The translations under genes and the position numbers were made by a program. This document shows positions 22,167 to 31,630 of a stretch of 47,239 nt of DNA, piece by piece. This DNA comes from a virus: positions 1 to 47,239 of IMG/VR virus record IMGVR_UViG_3300020472_000049; one strand, 5' to 3'. Positions within the stretch are counted from its first letter, which is position 1. Each line of letters begins with the position of its first letter. The notes below the pieces were generated by a model. The model worked only from the letters and a program-made list of their open reading frames with translations, was not told the DNA's origin and did no database searches.

Positions 22167-25100
22167 ATGGCACAGAATACGAATCTAAACATATCTCCCT
22201 ATTTTGACGACTTCGATGACGACAAAGGGTTTTTAAAGGTATTGTTTAAGCCTGGGTTTCCAGTTCAGGCAAGAGAACTAACTACACTCCAATCACTCCT
22301 ACAGAACCAGATTGATACATTTGGTCAAGGTGTGTATAAAGAGGGTAGTATGGTGGTACCTGGTGGTACTACACTTAACAGGAATTATCCTGTTGTTTTA
22401 GTTCAGAATAACTATCTGAACCTACCTTTAGAATTGTATAGAGATTCGCTTAACGGCAAGGTTGTGAAGGGTGCCACTTCAAACATCCGTGCTAGAGTTA
22501 GCTTCTCGATTAGTTCTACTACATCAACTCGTGGATATGTTTCATTTTATGTAACATACCTAACCAAAGCAGATGATAACACTACAAGTACATTTACTGC
22601 TGGTGAAATTTTAACGTGTGAAGAAGATATAACTTACAGTACCTCAACTATAGTTGCTGGTACACCTCTTGCTCAGTTGCTTAACTCAAATAGCACTGCT
22701 GTTGGATCTACCGCTAACATTGGTAAGGGTGTATATTTTGTTCGTGGATACTTTGTTCCTGTAGCAGAGCAGACTCTATTACTCGATCAGTATAACAATA
22801 CTCCATCTTACAAGGTTGGACTTAAGGTAGAAGAAAGAATTATTACTGCTGATGAGGATGCTACCCTCTATGATAATGCTGTTGGTAGCACTAACTTCTC
22901 AGCCCCAGGTGCTGATAGGTTTAAGATTAACCTAACTCTGGTTAAGAAAGCTTTAACAGATCCTAACTCTGCTGACTTTATTGAACTCTTACGTACTAAT
23001 GTTGGTAAGATTGAGAAGAAAGTTGAGCGTAGTGATCTTGGATTTATTAATGATGTATTAGCTACTAGGACTAAAGAAGAGTCTGGTGACTATTATGTCA
23101 AGAGATTTAGCGTTGATGTAAGGGAAAACCTTAACGACGCATTTAATAATGGGGTCTATAACAGTGATCAAACAACTCAGGATAGTGCTACACCTACTGA
23201 GGATAAGCTTGCTGTACAAGTCTCTCCAGGTACTGCCTATGTTTCTGGTTATAGAACAGAGAAACTAGCCAATTCATTTAAGGATATTGACAAGCCCCGC
23301 ACATTTACTGCTGCTGATTCGCAGTCAATAACATCAGATTTTGGTAACTATGTTGTTGTAGACAATCTTTATGGTGCTGTAGAATTATATGATACTGTTG
23401 GTTTATATGATGAGAGAATTGATACTGATGGTAACTCTAATGGTAGCAATATAGGTCAAGCGAGAGTATTTGGATTCTCATTTGATAGTGGTGCTAGAGA
23501 CGTTGATGCTACTAACTATCAGGTGAACCTAGCAGATATTGATCTGTTTACCACTGTTACTATTGGTAGTGCTGCTATAGTATCCGACAAGAAGTACATT
23601 GGTATGACATCAGGTGCTACTGGTTATTCTAGAACTAATGGTACTGTTACTGCAGTTACATTTGAAGGTGTGACTGGTACATTTGTTAATGAACAGATTG
23701 CTTTAGAAGAAGCTCCTTCTTCTGCTGTCGCTACTATATCTGCTGTAACTGACTATCAGTTTACAGATACTAAGTCATTCTTTAAGTCTGGATTCACCTC
23801 TGATTTAATACTTGACAGTCAAGCAACTGTCTCTGCCAATGCTCCTGTATTGAGTAGTGTTTCTGGTAATGCTACTGGTACTATAACTGCTTCATTAAGT
23901 AACTTTGTTTCACAGGTAAGAGTTAATGATATATTAAGGTTTAGTAATAATAACTTATCACATCAGGTTAGAGTAACTGCTGTAACCAGTGCTACAGTTA
24001 TTACTATTGCTAGAGTCGGTACTAATAACCTTGCTGACGGAGCAATTAATGGTAATATCACTATCCTAAGAGGACAGATTAGGGAAGCTCAAAAGAGAAC
24101 ACTTATATCACCTATTCCAAAAGCTGCTGTTAAGTCTACCTCGACTAATAGCTCTGGTACTGCTGTTGCTCCTTTAGGATACTTCCGCAAGTCTTATACA
24201 ACCAGTGTCACAGGTGGAGCATTCTCAATATCTGCTGGTTCTAATTTAACATTTAGAGATCCTACCGATGCTGATGATTTCCAAGTCGTCGTCACTGGTG
24301 GTACTAATGTTGGTACTTCATATACCGTAGGTAACGGTATCTCAACTACTTCTAGCCCTGGTGATGCTAGTGCTTCAATCACTGGATTGAATGCTGGTTC
24401 TACCACTGCTACTGTCATAGCAACAGTCTATTCAAGTAATAGAACTGCTAAGGCAAAAACAACTGAGCGTATGAAGGTGCTCAGAGTTGACCATACTTCA
24501 GGCAGTACTGCTAATGGTTTAACACAAACTACTGCTGGTTACGGTCATAGATTAGAAGATAAGTACATCTCATTGGGTTGTGCTGATGCTTTCAAACTGA
24601 AAGCTGTATATGAGTCATCTAATTCTGATGATCCAGAAATCCCCAACCTAGGATATAGTAACCTTATTGGTACTCTTGGAATAGGTGAGATTCTAACAGG
24701 TGCTGAATCAGGTGCTAAAGCACAGGTGGTTTCATTTGATAGCACAACAGTATACTATGTCATGTTGAATGACAGTGCCTTCTCAGGTGAGGAAGCAATT
24801 AGTACACCAAATGCTAGTGGTAAGATTACTGTTGGATCAATTAAAGCAGGTAGCGCAAACATAACAACTTCTTTTGAATTAGACAATGGTCAAAGAGAAC
24901 AGTATTATGATTACTCTAGACTTGTAAGAAAGTCTGGTTATGCTGCTCCAACACGTAGATGCTTAGTCATCTTCGATAGATTTGTAACAACCAGTGGAGA
25001 TGGGTTCTATAGTGTAGACTCATATGCTACTGAAGATTATAAGGAAATTCCTACCTTTGGAACTATTCCTCTTAGAAATGGTTTAGACTTCCGTCCAATG

Positions 25101-28100
25101 GTCCCTACTGCTATTTCAGGGTCAGGTACAAGACTATCACCATTCTTACATTCATCAAACGATTACTTTAACCATAGTAATAGAGCATTCACTGGTAACC
25201 TTGTAGGTATACCAGGACAGGCAGATACAACTATCCTATCCTATGAGTACTACCTAGGTAGAATAGACAAACTTAGTATTAATAGAAATAATAAGATTAT
25301 TATTGCTAAGGGAGAACCATCTGAGAATCCTGTAGAACCAGAAGCAGTTGATGACGCAATGCTTTTGGCAACGATTACAATTCAACCATATGTCTTTGAT
25401 GTTGATGAAGACGTAACAATTGTACAAACGAATTATAAGAGATATACATTTAGAGATATTCAACAACTTGAGCATCGTATCAAGACTCTTGAATACTACA
25501 CACAACTATCCTTACTTGAGGCTGAAACTGCTTCTTTTGCTGTCCGTGACACTAACGGAATGGACAGATTCAAGAATGGATTCATTGTTGACAACTTCGC
25601 ATCATTAGGAACCAGTGATACTTTCCATCCCGACTATAGAGTCTCGATTGATTTTGATGAGGGTCATTGCAGACCTTCTCATTACACAACGAACATCCCA
25701 CTAATTGTTAGTGCTAACTCTACTAACATTAAACAAACAGGAGATATAGTAACTCTACCATATACTGACTTAGTATTGGTTGACCAACCCTATGCTTCTG
25801 CTCTTGAGAATGTCAACCCATTCAACGTCTTTACATTCATTGGAGATATTAAGTTAACTCCAGAATCTGATGATTGGGTAGATACTAAGACATTATCTGC
25901 TATTCAAGGACCAACCGTTGAGGGTAACTACCAGACTTCATTACGTGAGTTTGGTGCTGACCAGAATGGTTTAACACCTATCCAATGGGGTTCATGGCAG
26001 ACAACATGGTCTGGTACCGTTTGGCAAGAGAGACAGGTAACAACTGGTAAGGGTAAGAACCGTAGGACTAGAACTGAACGCTTCTCTAGAGTCAGAACAG
26101 ACCAGTCTAGAACAGGTGTACGTCATAGTATTACACCTATTATTGAACAACAGAGTCTTGGTAACAGGATCGTATCTGTTGAGCATATTCAGAATATGCG
26201 TTCTAGAAACGTTGAGTTTAAGGGTGAAAAACTTAAGCCAAGAACACGCTTCTATGCTTTCTTCGATGGTGTAGATGTTAAGGCATATATTACTCCAAAA
26301 CTACTTGAGGTTACTAAGAACCCTAATGATGATTCTGATACAAACAGTACACCATTCCAAGTTGGTGAGACAGTTAAAGGTCTTACATCTGGATGTACAT
26401 TAAGAATTTTAGAACCTAATGACTCATACTCCAAGAACCCATATACGGGTACAAGTATCATCTCAGTCTCGGATTACACCGCCAACCTTGGATGGATTAA
26501 TATTGACACCAGTGCTCTTGCTGCTCAAGCTCTCGGAGCTTATTCTGGCAACCCAATACCAGGTGAGGTCTTGGTTGGACAGTCTTCAGGTGCTCAGGCA
26601 AAGGTTAAGGAAAGAAGGTTAGTTAGTGATAGTTCTGGTTTCTTGAAGGGATCATTCTTCCTACCTGATCCTAGTAAGGCAACTAATCCTAAGTTTAAGA
26701 CTGGTACTAGAATCTTCCGTTTATCTGACACTACTAATGATTCCACTGTACAAGGTGAATCAGAGTCTAGTGCTCAGACAGAATACTCTGCTACTGGTAT
26801 TCTCCAGACTCAGCAGGAAACTATCATTTCTGTACGTAACGCACAAATTGACGAACAGAAATTCACACAGAACAGGACTTTATGGTCTGACCCACTAGCA
26901 CAAACATTCCTGATACAGGATGAGGATCTAGATGGTGGTGTCTTCTTAACTAAGATCGATCTATTCTTCCAACAGAAGGATGCTGAGATCCCAGTTGCGA
27001 TTGATATTCGTACCGTAGAAAATGGTACTCCAACGCAGACTATCGTACCTTTCTCCAAAGTAATTAAAAAGGCAACTGATGTTGTAACATCTACAGATGC
27101 CTCTACACCAACAACATTTATATTTGAGTCTCCAGTTTACATTGGACATTCACAGGAACACGCTATCGTTGTTACCTCTGACTCAAATCAATACAAAGTA
27201 TTCATCTCACTTCTAGGTGAAGATGCTATAGATGCTGCTCATGCTGGTGAGAAGATTTCAGAACAACCTTATATTGGTGTTCTCTTCAAATCACAGAACG
27301 CATCTACTTGGACACCATCTCAGTTTGAGGATCTGATGTTCAAGATCTATAGGGCAGAATTTACTCTACCTACTACTCTCGCTCAGTCTAAGTTGATTCT
27401 TAACAACGCAACACTGGAAGAGAACAATGGTGGATTTGTAAGTGCTCTACCAAACGCTTTTGCTACTACCTCTGATCAAGCATACGTTGATGTTTTCCAT
27501 AGCAATCATGGTATGCAATCTAGCACCAACTACGTAGTGGTTGATGGTGTTACTTCAGAAGTAGGAGATACTACACTTAAGACAGCTCTTGCTGCTACTG
27601 GTGTATCACAAATTACTGTTAATAATGCTGCTAACTTCCATCTCTGTATAGGTGGTACTGCTGCTGAAGCTGCTTCTCTGAACTCTGGTAACACAGGTCC
27701 AGGTAATGCTGCTCCTGCTGTATCTAATACCAATCCTGGATTCGTTAAGATCGGGGATGAGATTATTGCTTATGAGCATATTAACGCTGGATCACCTGAC
27801 TGGGTTATTGATATCCTAGGTCATAATGCTGCTTCTGTTAGTGGTAGAAATTGGGATCCTGTTACTAACTCTGGATCTGCTACAGGTACAGCTCACATTA
27901 TCGATGATCCTGTTGCTTGTTATACCCTTGCTGGTATACCTTTAACTAAGATCAATGGCACACACCATACATCTACATTTGGTGGACTCTCTTCGTTGAA
28001 TAGTCCTCATAAGTATAGACTTAATATTACAGGAGTTAAAGCACATAAAACTATTAGTGCTGGTGGTGATGGTGTTACAATTTCACAGAACACTCCTTGG

Positions 28101-28829
28101 GATGTGTTAACTCCACAAATTCAATCACAGGTACAACCTGGCTGTAGCATTAGTGCTAGAGCATTAGGTACGAGTGGAACCTCTTGTGGTCCATTCCCAA
28201 ATGGTGTATCTGCTGAGACTTCATTCGTTAAGGATACCACTTACAGAGATGTAACACTTAACGATATCAATTATTTCCTTGCCACTAAACTCATTGCTTC
28301 TAAGCAGAATGAGATTAGTAATATGTCTGGTGGAAAGTCACTTGATCTAGAACTTAACTTCTTCTCTGATTCAAGTCATCTTTCTCCTGTTGTTGATACT
28401 CAAAGAATGAGTGTTACAACTACGGCTAACCTCATCAATAACGCTGCTCCTTCCTTGGGAGTGGGTGATGAAAATGCCGCTATATACATCACTAGACTCG
28501 CCAGGCTGGATAACTCAGCTACTGGTGTTAAGGTTGCTTTATCGGCAAATAATTTCGAGTTCTCTAATATTGTCGCAATGTACAAACTTGTCCCAGTAGG
28601 TTATACTGGTGACACGGATGACCTCAACTTTGAATACTTCAACACTACTGGTATACCTGATAGTGGAGCAATGGTTCCTCAAAACGATCCATTTGTCTTC
28701 AGTGACTATGAGTACACAGTAGATGATGCTCCCGCTTATGATGGATTCCAACTGAAGATCGTACTTAGAAACTACAATCAACCTTACATACCAAGAGTCA
28801 AGGATTTAAGAATCATTGCCCTTGCCTAA
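22167..28829 (+). CDS. Large DUF4815-type virion structural protein (2,220 aa)
   Basis: The N-terminus carries the DUF4815 signature: ISPYFDDFDDDKGFLKVLF, KPGFPVQARELTTLQSLLQ and NQIDTFGQGVYKEGSMV. This family is found in T4-like cyanophages next to gp8 and is treated as a baseplate-rim or fibre component; the precise role is unknown. A middle region (about residues 940-1060) has DGFYSVDSYATEDY and IPLRNGLDFRPM. An Arg/Lys-rich loop (GKGKNRRTRTERFSRVR) lies near 1294-1310. A domain at about 1555-1690 has LWSDPLAQTFLIQDED, GGVFLTKIDLFFQQKD and FESPVYIGHSQEHAIVV. A GDEIIAY module interrupts the C-terminal part near 1815-1890. The ATG follows the gp8 stop with no gap or ribosome site. The stop shares one base with the next start. 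The length is intact, with no break in frame. Confidence 0.85.
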   Translation: MAQNTNLNISPYFDDFDDDKGFLKVLFKPGFPVQARELTTLQSLLQNQIDTFGQGVYKEGSMVVPGGTTLNRNYPVVLVQNNYLNLPLELYRDSLNGKVVKGATSNIRARVSFSISSTTSTRGYVSFYVTYLTKADDNTTSTFTAGEILTCEEDITYSTSTIVAGTPLAQLLNSNSTAVGSTANIGKGVYFVRGYFVPVAEQTLLLDQYNNTPSYKVGLKVEERIITADEDATLYDNAVGSTNFSAPGADRFKINLTLVKKALTDPNSADFIELLRTNVGKIEKKVERSDLGFINDVLATRTKEESGDYYVKRFSVDVRENLNDAFNNGVYNSDQTTQDSATPTEDKLAVQVSPGTAYVSGYRTEKLANSFKDIDKPRTFTAADSQSITSDFGNYVVVDNLYGAVELYDTVGLYDERIDTDGNSNGSNIGQARVFGFSFDSGARDVDATNYQVNLADIDLFTTVTIGSAAIVSDKKYIGMTSGATGYSRTNGTVTAVTFEGVTGTFVNEQIALEEAPSSAVATISAVTDYQFTDTKSFFKSGFTSDLILDSQATVSANAPVLSSVSGNATGTITASLSNFVSQVRVNDILRFSNNNLSHQVRVTAVTSATVITIARVGTNNLADGAINGNITILRGQIREAQKRTLISPIPKAAVKSTSTNSSGTAVAPLGYFRKSYTTSVTGGAFSISAGSNLTFRDPTDADDFQVVVTGGTNVGTSYTVGNGISTTSSPGDASASITGLNAGSTTATVIATVYSSNRTAKAKTTERMKVLRVDHTSGSTANGLTQTTAGYGHRLEDKYISLGCADAFKLKAVYESSNSDDPEIPNLGYSNLIGTLGIGEILTGAESGAKAQVVSFDSTTVYYVMLNDSAFSGEEAISTPNASGKITVGSIKAGSANITTSFELDNGQREQYYDYSRLVRKSGYAAPTRRCLVIFDRFVTTSGDGFYSVDSYATEDYKEIPTFGTIPLRNGLDFRPMVPTAISGSGTRLSPFLHSSNDYFNHSNRAFTGNLVGIPGQADTTILSYEYYLGRIDKLSINRNNKIIIAKGEPSENPVEPEAVDDAMLLATITIQPYVFDVDEDVTIVQTNYKRYTFRDIQQLEHRIKTLEYYTQLSLLEAETASFAVRDTNGMDRFKNGFIVDNFASLGTSDTFHPDYRVSIDFDEGHCRPSHYTTNIPLIVSANSTNIKQTGDIVTLPYTDLVLVDQPYASALENVNPFNVFTFIGDIKLTPESDDWVDTKTLSAIQGPTVEGNYQTSLREFGADQNGLTPIQWGSWQTTWSGTVWQERQVTTGKGKNRRTRTERFSRVRTDQSRTGVRHSITPIIEQQSLGNRIVSVEHIQNMRSRNVEFKGEKLKPRTRFYAFFDGVDVKAYITPKLLEVTKNPNDDSDTNSTPFQVGETVKGLTSGCTLRILEPNDSYSKNPYTGTSIISVSDYTANLGWINIDTSALAAQALGAYSGNPIPGEVLVGQSSGAQAKVKERRLVSDSSGFLKGSFFLPDPSKATNPKFKTGTRIFRLSDTTNDSTVQGESESSAQTEYSATGILQTQQETIISVRNAQIDEQKFTQNRTLWSDPLAQTFLIQDEDLDGGVFLTKIDLFFQQKDAEIPVAIDIRTVENGTPTQTIVPFSKVIKKATDVVTSTDASTPTTFIFESPVYIGHSQEHAIVVTSDSNQYKVFISLLGEDAIDAAHAGEKISEQPYIGVLFKSQNASTWTPSQFEDLMFKIYRAEFTLPTTLAQSKLILNNATLEENNGGFVSALPNAFATTSDQAYVDVFHSNHGMQSSTNYVVVDGVTSEVGDTTLKTALAATGVSQITVNNAANFHLCIGGTAAEAASLNSGNTGPGNAAPAVSNTNPGFVKIGDEIIAYEHINAGSPDWVIDILGHNAASVSGRNWDPVTNSGSATGTAHIIDDPVACYTLAGIPLTKINGTHHTSTFGGLSSLNSPHKYRLNITGVKAHKTISAGGDGVTISQNTPWDVLTPQIQSQVQPGCSISARALGTSGTSCGPFPNGVSAETSFVKDTTYRDVTLNDINYFLATKLIASKQNEISNMSGGKSLDLELNFFSDSSHLSPVVDTQRMSVTTTANLINNAAPSLGVGDENAAIYITRLARLDNSATGVKVALSANNFEFSNIVAMYKLVPVGYTGDTDDLNFEYFNTTGIPDSGAMVPQNDPFVFSDYEYTVDDAPAYDGFQLKIVLRNYNQPYIPRVKDLRIIALA

Positions 28830-29125
28830 TGGAAGATTTTGAAGCATATGCTATAGAGCGAGAAAAAGAAATTCTCGCTAATAAACCGAAGGTCGAGAGA
28901 GACCCTCGTGATGAGAAAGGATTAATTAAAGTAGAGGACCATAAGAACTTAGGAAGAGACCCCAAAAGCAATGCTATCATTAATACGGATAGTGTTGGTT
29001 ACCATGCTTATGTCAAAGCAAGGGAGCAAGCAAGACTAAAATCTCTTGATGTTCACGAACTCAAATCTGAGATTAATGAACTCAAGGATATGCTTAAGGT
29101 TCTAGTAGAAAATAGTAATAAATAA
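28829..29125 (+). CDS. Small charged protein with C-terminal coiled coil
   Basis: A 98-residue charged protein of unknown function. The first 40 residues are rich in Glu, Lys and Asp (YAIEREKEILANKPKVERD). The last 35 form a likely coiled coil with heptad Leu/Ile positions (LDVHELKSEINELKDMLKVL). The ATG overlaps the stop of the DUF4815 gene by one base, indicating coupled translation. No signal peptide or membrane segment is present. It may act as a small virion connector or assembly chaperone, but this is inferred only from size, charge and neighbours. Its stop lies within an AATAAATA box. Confidence 0.75.
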   Translation: MEDFEAYAIEREKEILANKPKVERDPRDEKGLIKVEDHKNLGRDPKSNAIINTDSVGYHAYVKAREQARLKSLDVHELKSEINELKDMLKVLVENSNK

Positions 29126-29137
29126 TTGAGATAAATA
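29117..29137 (+). promoter_or_regulatory. Two adjacent NATAAATA late promoter-like boxes
   Basis: AATAAATA at 29117-29124 overlaps the stop of the preceding gene, and GATAAATA at 29130-29137 follows five bases later, 22 bases before the ATG at 29160. Both fit the NATAAATA form of the T4-type late promoter. The second has the spacing seen at the other late boxes here and is the better candidate. Confidence 0.55.
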
Positions 29138-29159
29138 CTCTTTAGGGAAATACTAGAGC

Positions 29160-29498
29160 ATGGCTTCAGCCGTATCCAATTTATTGATCTATCAAGGTTC
29201 CGATTTCAACATCGACTTTTCTGTCGAGAATGATAACGGCACCGAATTTGATCTCACTGGATATAGCGCAGCGTGTCTAATAAAGAAGCATTACACAAGT
29301 AGTACATCTACAACTGTTTCAACTTCTATATTAACACCACTCACTGCTGGACGTATTCAACTTGGACTAGCTGCTTCAGTTACAACAACTATGAAGTCTG
29401 GTAGATATGTTTATGACGTTGTTATAACAGCCGCTTCTGGATTAAAAACCAGAGTGCTAGAAGGTACAGTTAGTGTTCTTGAGGGGGTAACACTCTAA
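29160..29498 (+). CDS. Small beta-sandwich-like virion protein (112 aa)
   Basis: The 112-residue product begins MASAVSNLLIYQGSDFNIDF and alternates short hydrophobic strands with Ser/Thr-rich loops, including FDLTGYSAACLIKK, AGRIQLGLA and SGRYVYDVVITAASG. This layout resembles the N-terminal Ig-like domain of phage baseplate or fibre proteins such as BppU (where a QG-D-xxxxF start and a GxYxYDV strand recur), though I cannot confirm homology. A late promoter-like box lies 22 bases upstream. The TAA stop shares one base with the next ATG, so it is probably translated as part of the 29160-31398 chain. Likely role: a small virion connector, inferred. Confidence 0.7.
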   Translation: MASAVSNLLIYQGSDFNIDFSVENDNGTEFDLTGYSAACLIKKHYTSSTSTTVSTSILTPLTAGRIQLGLAASVTTTMKSGRYVYDVVITAASGLKTRVLEGTVSVLEGVTL

Positions 29499-29719
29499 TG
29501 GCAAGATTAAGATTTGGTGACCAATCGGTCCCAAGAGTAACACGAGTCGCCACAGGTGGTGGCGGTGGTACCGTTGGAGCATTGGCTGACGTAGATTTAA
29601 CAGACACAAGTTCTGGTGGTCTACAAGATGGTGGAGTCTTAGTATACAGTTCATCACTGGCAAAATTTATTCCGACAACGGTCTTAAACAACATCACAGT
29701 TAATGGGGGAACATTCTGA
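29498..29719 (+). CDS. Small Gly-rich virion protein ending in NGGTF (73 aa)
   Basis: A 73-residue protein with a Gly hinge (VATGGGGGTVGALADVDL) followed by a segment common in phage fibres (DTSSGGLQDGGVLVYSSS). It ends NITVNGGTF, very like the DGGTF end of the next protein. The ATG overlaps the previous stop by one base, and its TGA overlaps the next ATG by one base, so the three genes form a tightly coupled chain. The fibre-like LxDGxVLVYxxxxxKF pattern suggests a structural role; nothing more specific can be seen. Confidence 0.7.
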   Translation: MARLRFGDQSVPRVTRVATGGGGGTVGALADVDLTDTSSGGLQDGGVLVYSSSLAKFIPTTVLNNITVNGGTF

Positions 29720-31398
29720 TGGCATCGCAACTTCTTATTAAACGTAGTACGGGGACAGCCGCTCCTGGTACTATTAACTTTGGTGAACTTGCGGTAACAG
29801 TTGGTTCTGGTACGCAAGCAAACCTAGGAGACAGACTTTTTATTGGTGACAATAGTTCGGCTGCTCAGGTTGTAGGTGGTAAGTATTACACCGACATGAT
29901 GGATCAAGTCCATGGTGTTACAACTGCTGCTAGTGCTCTTATCGTTGATAGCAACAAGAAACTTGATGACTTCTACGTTGATGACGTTCAAATCAATGCT
30001 AACGAAGTTACAACAAGTACAACAGACGCTGACCTAATCTTATCTGCTAATGGAACAGGTAAAATTGTCTTACAAGATGGTCAGGAACTAGAATTTGGCA
30101 CCACAGGTGACATAGAGTTTGTCTGGAACGACAGCGATGCTGACGTACAGATTAGAAGATCAAGTGGTGGTAACGCTGCTGCTGCTTTACTAATACAGGA
30201 CGACATTCCCCTTAAGTTCGGTACTGGTAACGACGCACGTGTTTACTACGATGAGACAACTCTAGACAAACTACGTTGGGCTGGTGCTGATCAAGAATTC
30301 GATTCAGGTGTTCAGGTCAAATTTGCTGACACTACTACTGCCTCTAACACTACCACTGCTGCTGTAACTATCGCAGGTGGACTTGGTGTTAATGCTAAGG
30401 CTTGGATCAAAGATTTAAACGTAGATGATGACGCAACTATAGGTACCGCCGCTGGTGATACCTTATCAGTTAACTCAACAACTACTTTTGAAAACGGAGT
30501 AACATTTAATGGTACTACATCCATTAATGCTACAATCAATCAGACGGGTGAATTCACAATTGACTCGTTGAAGATGGATGGTAATGTCATTTCTACCACT
30601 TCTGGTACTGAGATGATCATTGACCCATATCCTGCTGGAAATGATTCAGAAGGATTGGTTATTATTAAAGGTGATCTACAAATTGATGGTACAACAACGA
30701 CAGTGAACTCTGCTTCAATGTCTGTTAATGATCCCACCATCGAATTGGGTGATCCTACTACAGCATTATCATTGACCGCCGCTGCCACCTCTGGTGCCAC
30801 AGTTCTTACTGTTGACAGAGTTGTTGGATTAAACGTAGGAGACGATATCACTGGTACTGGTATCCAAGGTTCTACAAGCATTTCAGCTATCGATGTTGGT
30901 CTTAAGCAAATTACCTTAGACCAAGCCATTAACTCAAATATTGATTCTGGTGGATCAATCGTCGCATCACGCGATGCTAGTGATGGCCTAGATAGAGGTG
31001 TGAAGGTACATTATAATGATGGGTCTTCTAACAAGTTCGGTTTCTTCGGATATGACCGCACAGGCGGTGCTGATGGAAACGGTGCTTGGACCTTCATTGA
31101 GAATGCTACCGATACAAACACTGTATTCGGTGTAACAGGTAATCGTGGTACTGTAGTTCTAGGTGATCTAGAACTTGATACAGACCTCGCTGTTCAATAT
31201 GGTGGTACAGGTGCTTCTACCTTTACCCAATATGGTATCACATATGGAGATAGTACTGACCCTCTTAAAGTAACTGCTGCTGCTAATATGGCATCACCTG
31301 GTACTGGAGACGACGCTACTACTTCTTATCAAGTACTAACCGTTACTGCTGCTGGTGTCCCAGTATGGACAAACACTCTGGATGGGGGAACGTTCTAA
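29719..31398 (+). CDS. Tail-fibre-like virion structural protein (559 aa)
   Basis: The N-terminus LLIKRSTGTAAPGTINFGELAVT, followed by LFIGDNSS, is typical of cyanophage fibre and structural proteins. The middle contains repeated short beta segments such as TTDADLILSANGTGKIVLQD and DIPLKFGTGNDARVYYDE, with a Thr/Gly-rich run toward residue 330. The C-terminus has VQYGGTGASTFTQYGITYGD and ends in DGGTF. These elements suggest a trimeric beta-structured fibre or fibre adaptor. The protein has no predicted membrane segment. The ATG shares one base with the previous TGA. A 16-base gap with a T run separates the stop from the next gene. The family assignment is by pattern only. Confidence 0.7.
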   Translation: MASQLLIKRSTGTAAPGTINFGELAVTVGSGTQANLGDRLFIGDNSSAAQVVGGKYYTDMMDQVHGVTTAASALIVDSNKKLDDFYVDDVQINANEVTTSTTDADLILSANGTGKIVLQDGQELEFGTTGDIEFVWNDSDADVQIRRSSGGNAAAALLIQDDIPLKFGTGNDARVYYDETTLDKLRWAGADQEFDSGVQVKFADTTTASNTTTAAVTIAGGLGVNAKAWIKDLNVDDDATIGTAAGDTLSVNSTTTFENGVTFNGTTSINATINQTGEFTIDSLKMDGNVISTTSGTEMIIDPYPAGNDSEGLVIIKGDLQIDGTTTTVNSASMSVNDPTIELGDPTTALSLTAAATSGATVLTVDRVVGLNVGDDITGTGIQGSTSISAIDVGLKQITLDQAINSNIDSGGSIVASRDASDGLDRGVKVHYNDGSSNKFGFFGYDRTGGADGNGAWTFIENATDTNTVFGVTGNRGTVVLGDLELDTDLAVQYGGTGASTFTQYGITYGDSTDPLKVTAAANMASPGTGDDATTSYQVLTVTAAGVPVWTNTLDGGTF

Positions 31399-31414
31399 CG
31401 CTCTTTTTTAAATT

Positions 31415-31630
31415 ATGGATGTAAATATAATCATTTCTACATTACAACGTAAAGTTTCTGAGTTGACTATCGCTAACACAATGCTTGAAGCGAAAGTGAT
31501 TGATTTAACCAATCAGGTAAATCAGTTAAATACTATTAACCAAGAAAAATCATCAGAGAATGCTATAAATGGCAACGAGGATCAAACTCAAAAGCTCAAC
31601 GACAGCAAGCGCGACTCCGACGACTTCTGA
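31415..31630 (+). CDS. Short coiled-coil protein overlapping the next gene (71 aa)
   Basis: A 71-residue product with a clear N-terminal coiled coil: IISTLQRKVSELTIANTML and AKVIDLTNQVNQLNTI show heptad hydrophobic spacing. The C-terminal 20 residues are polar (NGNEDQTQKLNDSKRDSDDF) and are encoded in the 62 bases that also encode the start of the large fibre-like gene in another frame. No good ribosome site precedes ATG 31415. Short coiled-coil proteins of this kind may act as fibre chaperones or trimerisation partners; that is inference. The reading frame is short but has coherent structure, so I consider it likely real. Confidence 0.6.
   Translation: MDVNIIISTLQRKVSELTIANTMLEAKVIDLTNQVNQLNTINQEKSSENAINGNEDQTQKLNDSKRDSDDF

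Noticed and set aside
30540-30929. Minus-strand open frame of 129 codons
   Set aside because: It lies wholly inside the 559-residue structural gene and its translation is low-complexity Val/Ser/Pro-rich, as expected from the reverse complement of GGT/ACT/GCT-rich coding DNA.
31388-31410. Rho-independent terminator after the 559-residue gene
   Set aside because: There is a T run at 31404-31409 and a short GAACGTTC palindrome before it, but no stable G/C-rich hairpin with a loop.
31564-31571. TATAAATG as a late promoter
   Set aside because: It overlaps the start codon at 31569, so transcription from it could not include that start.
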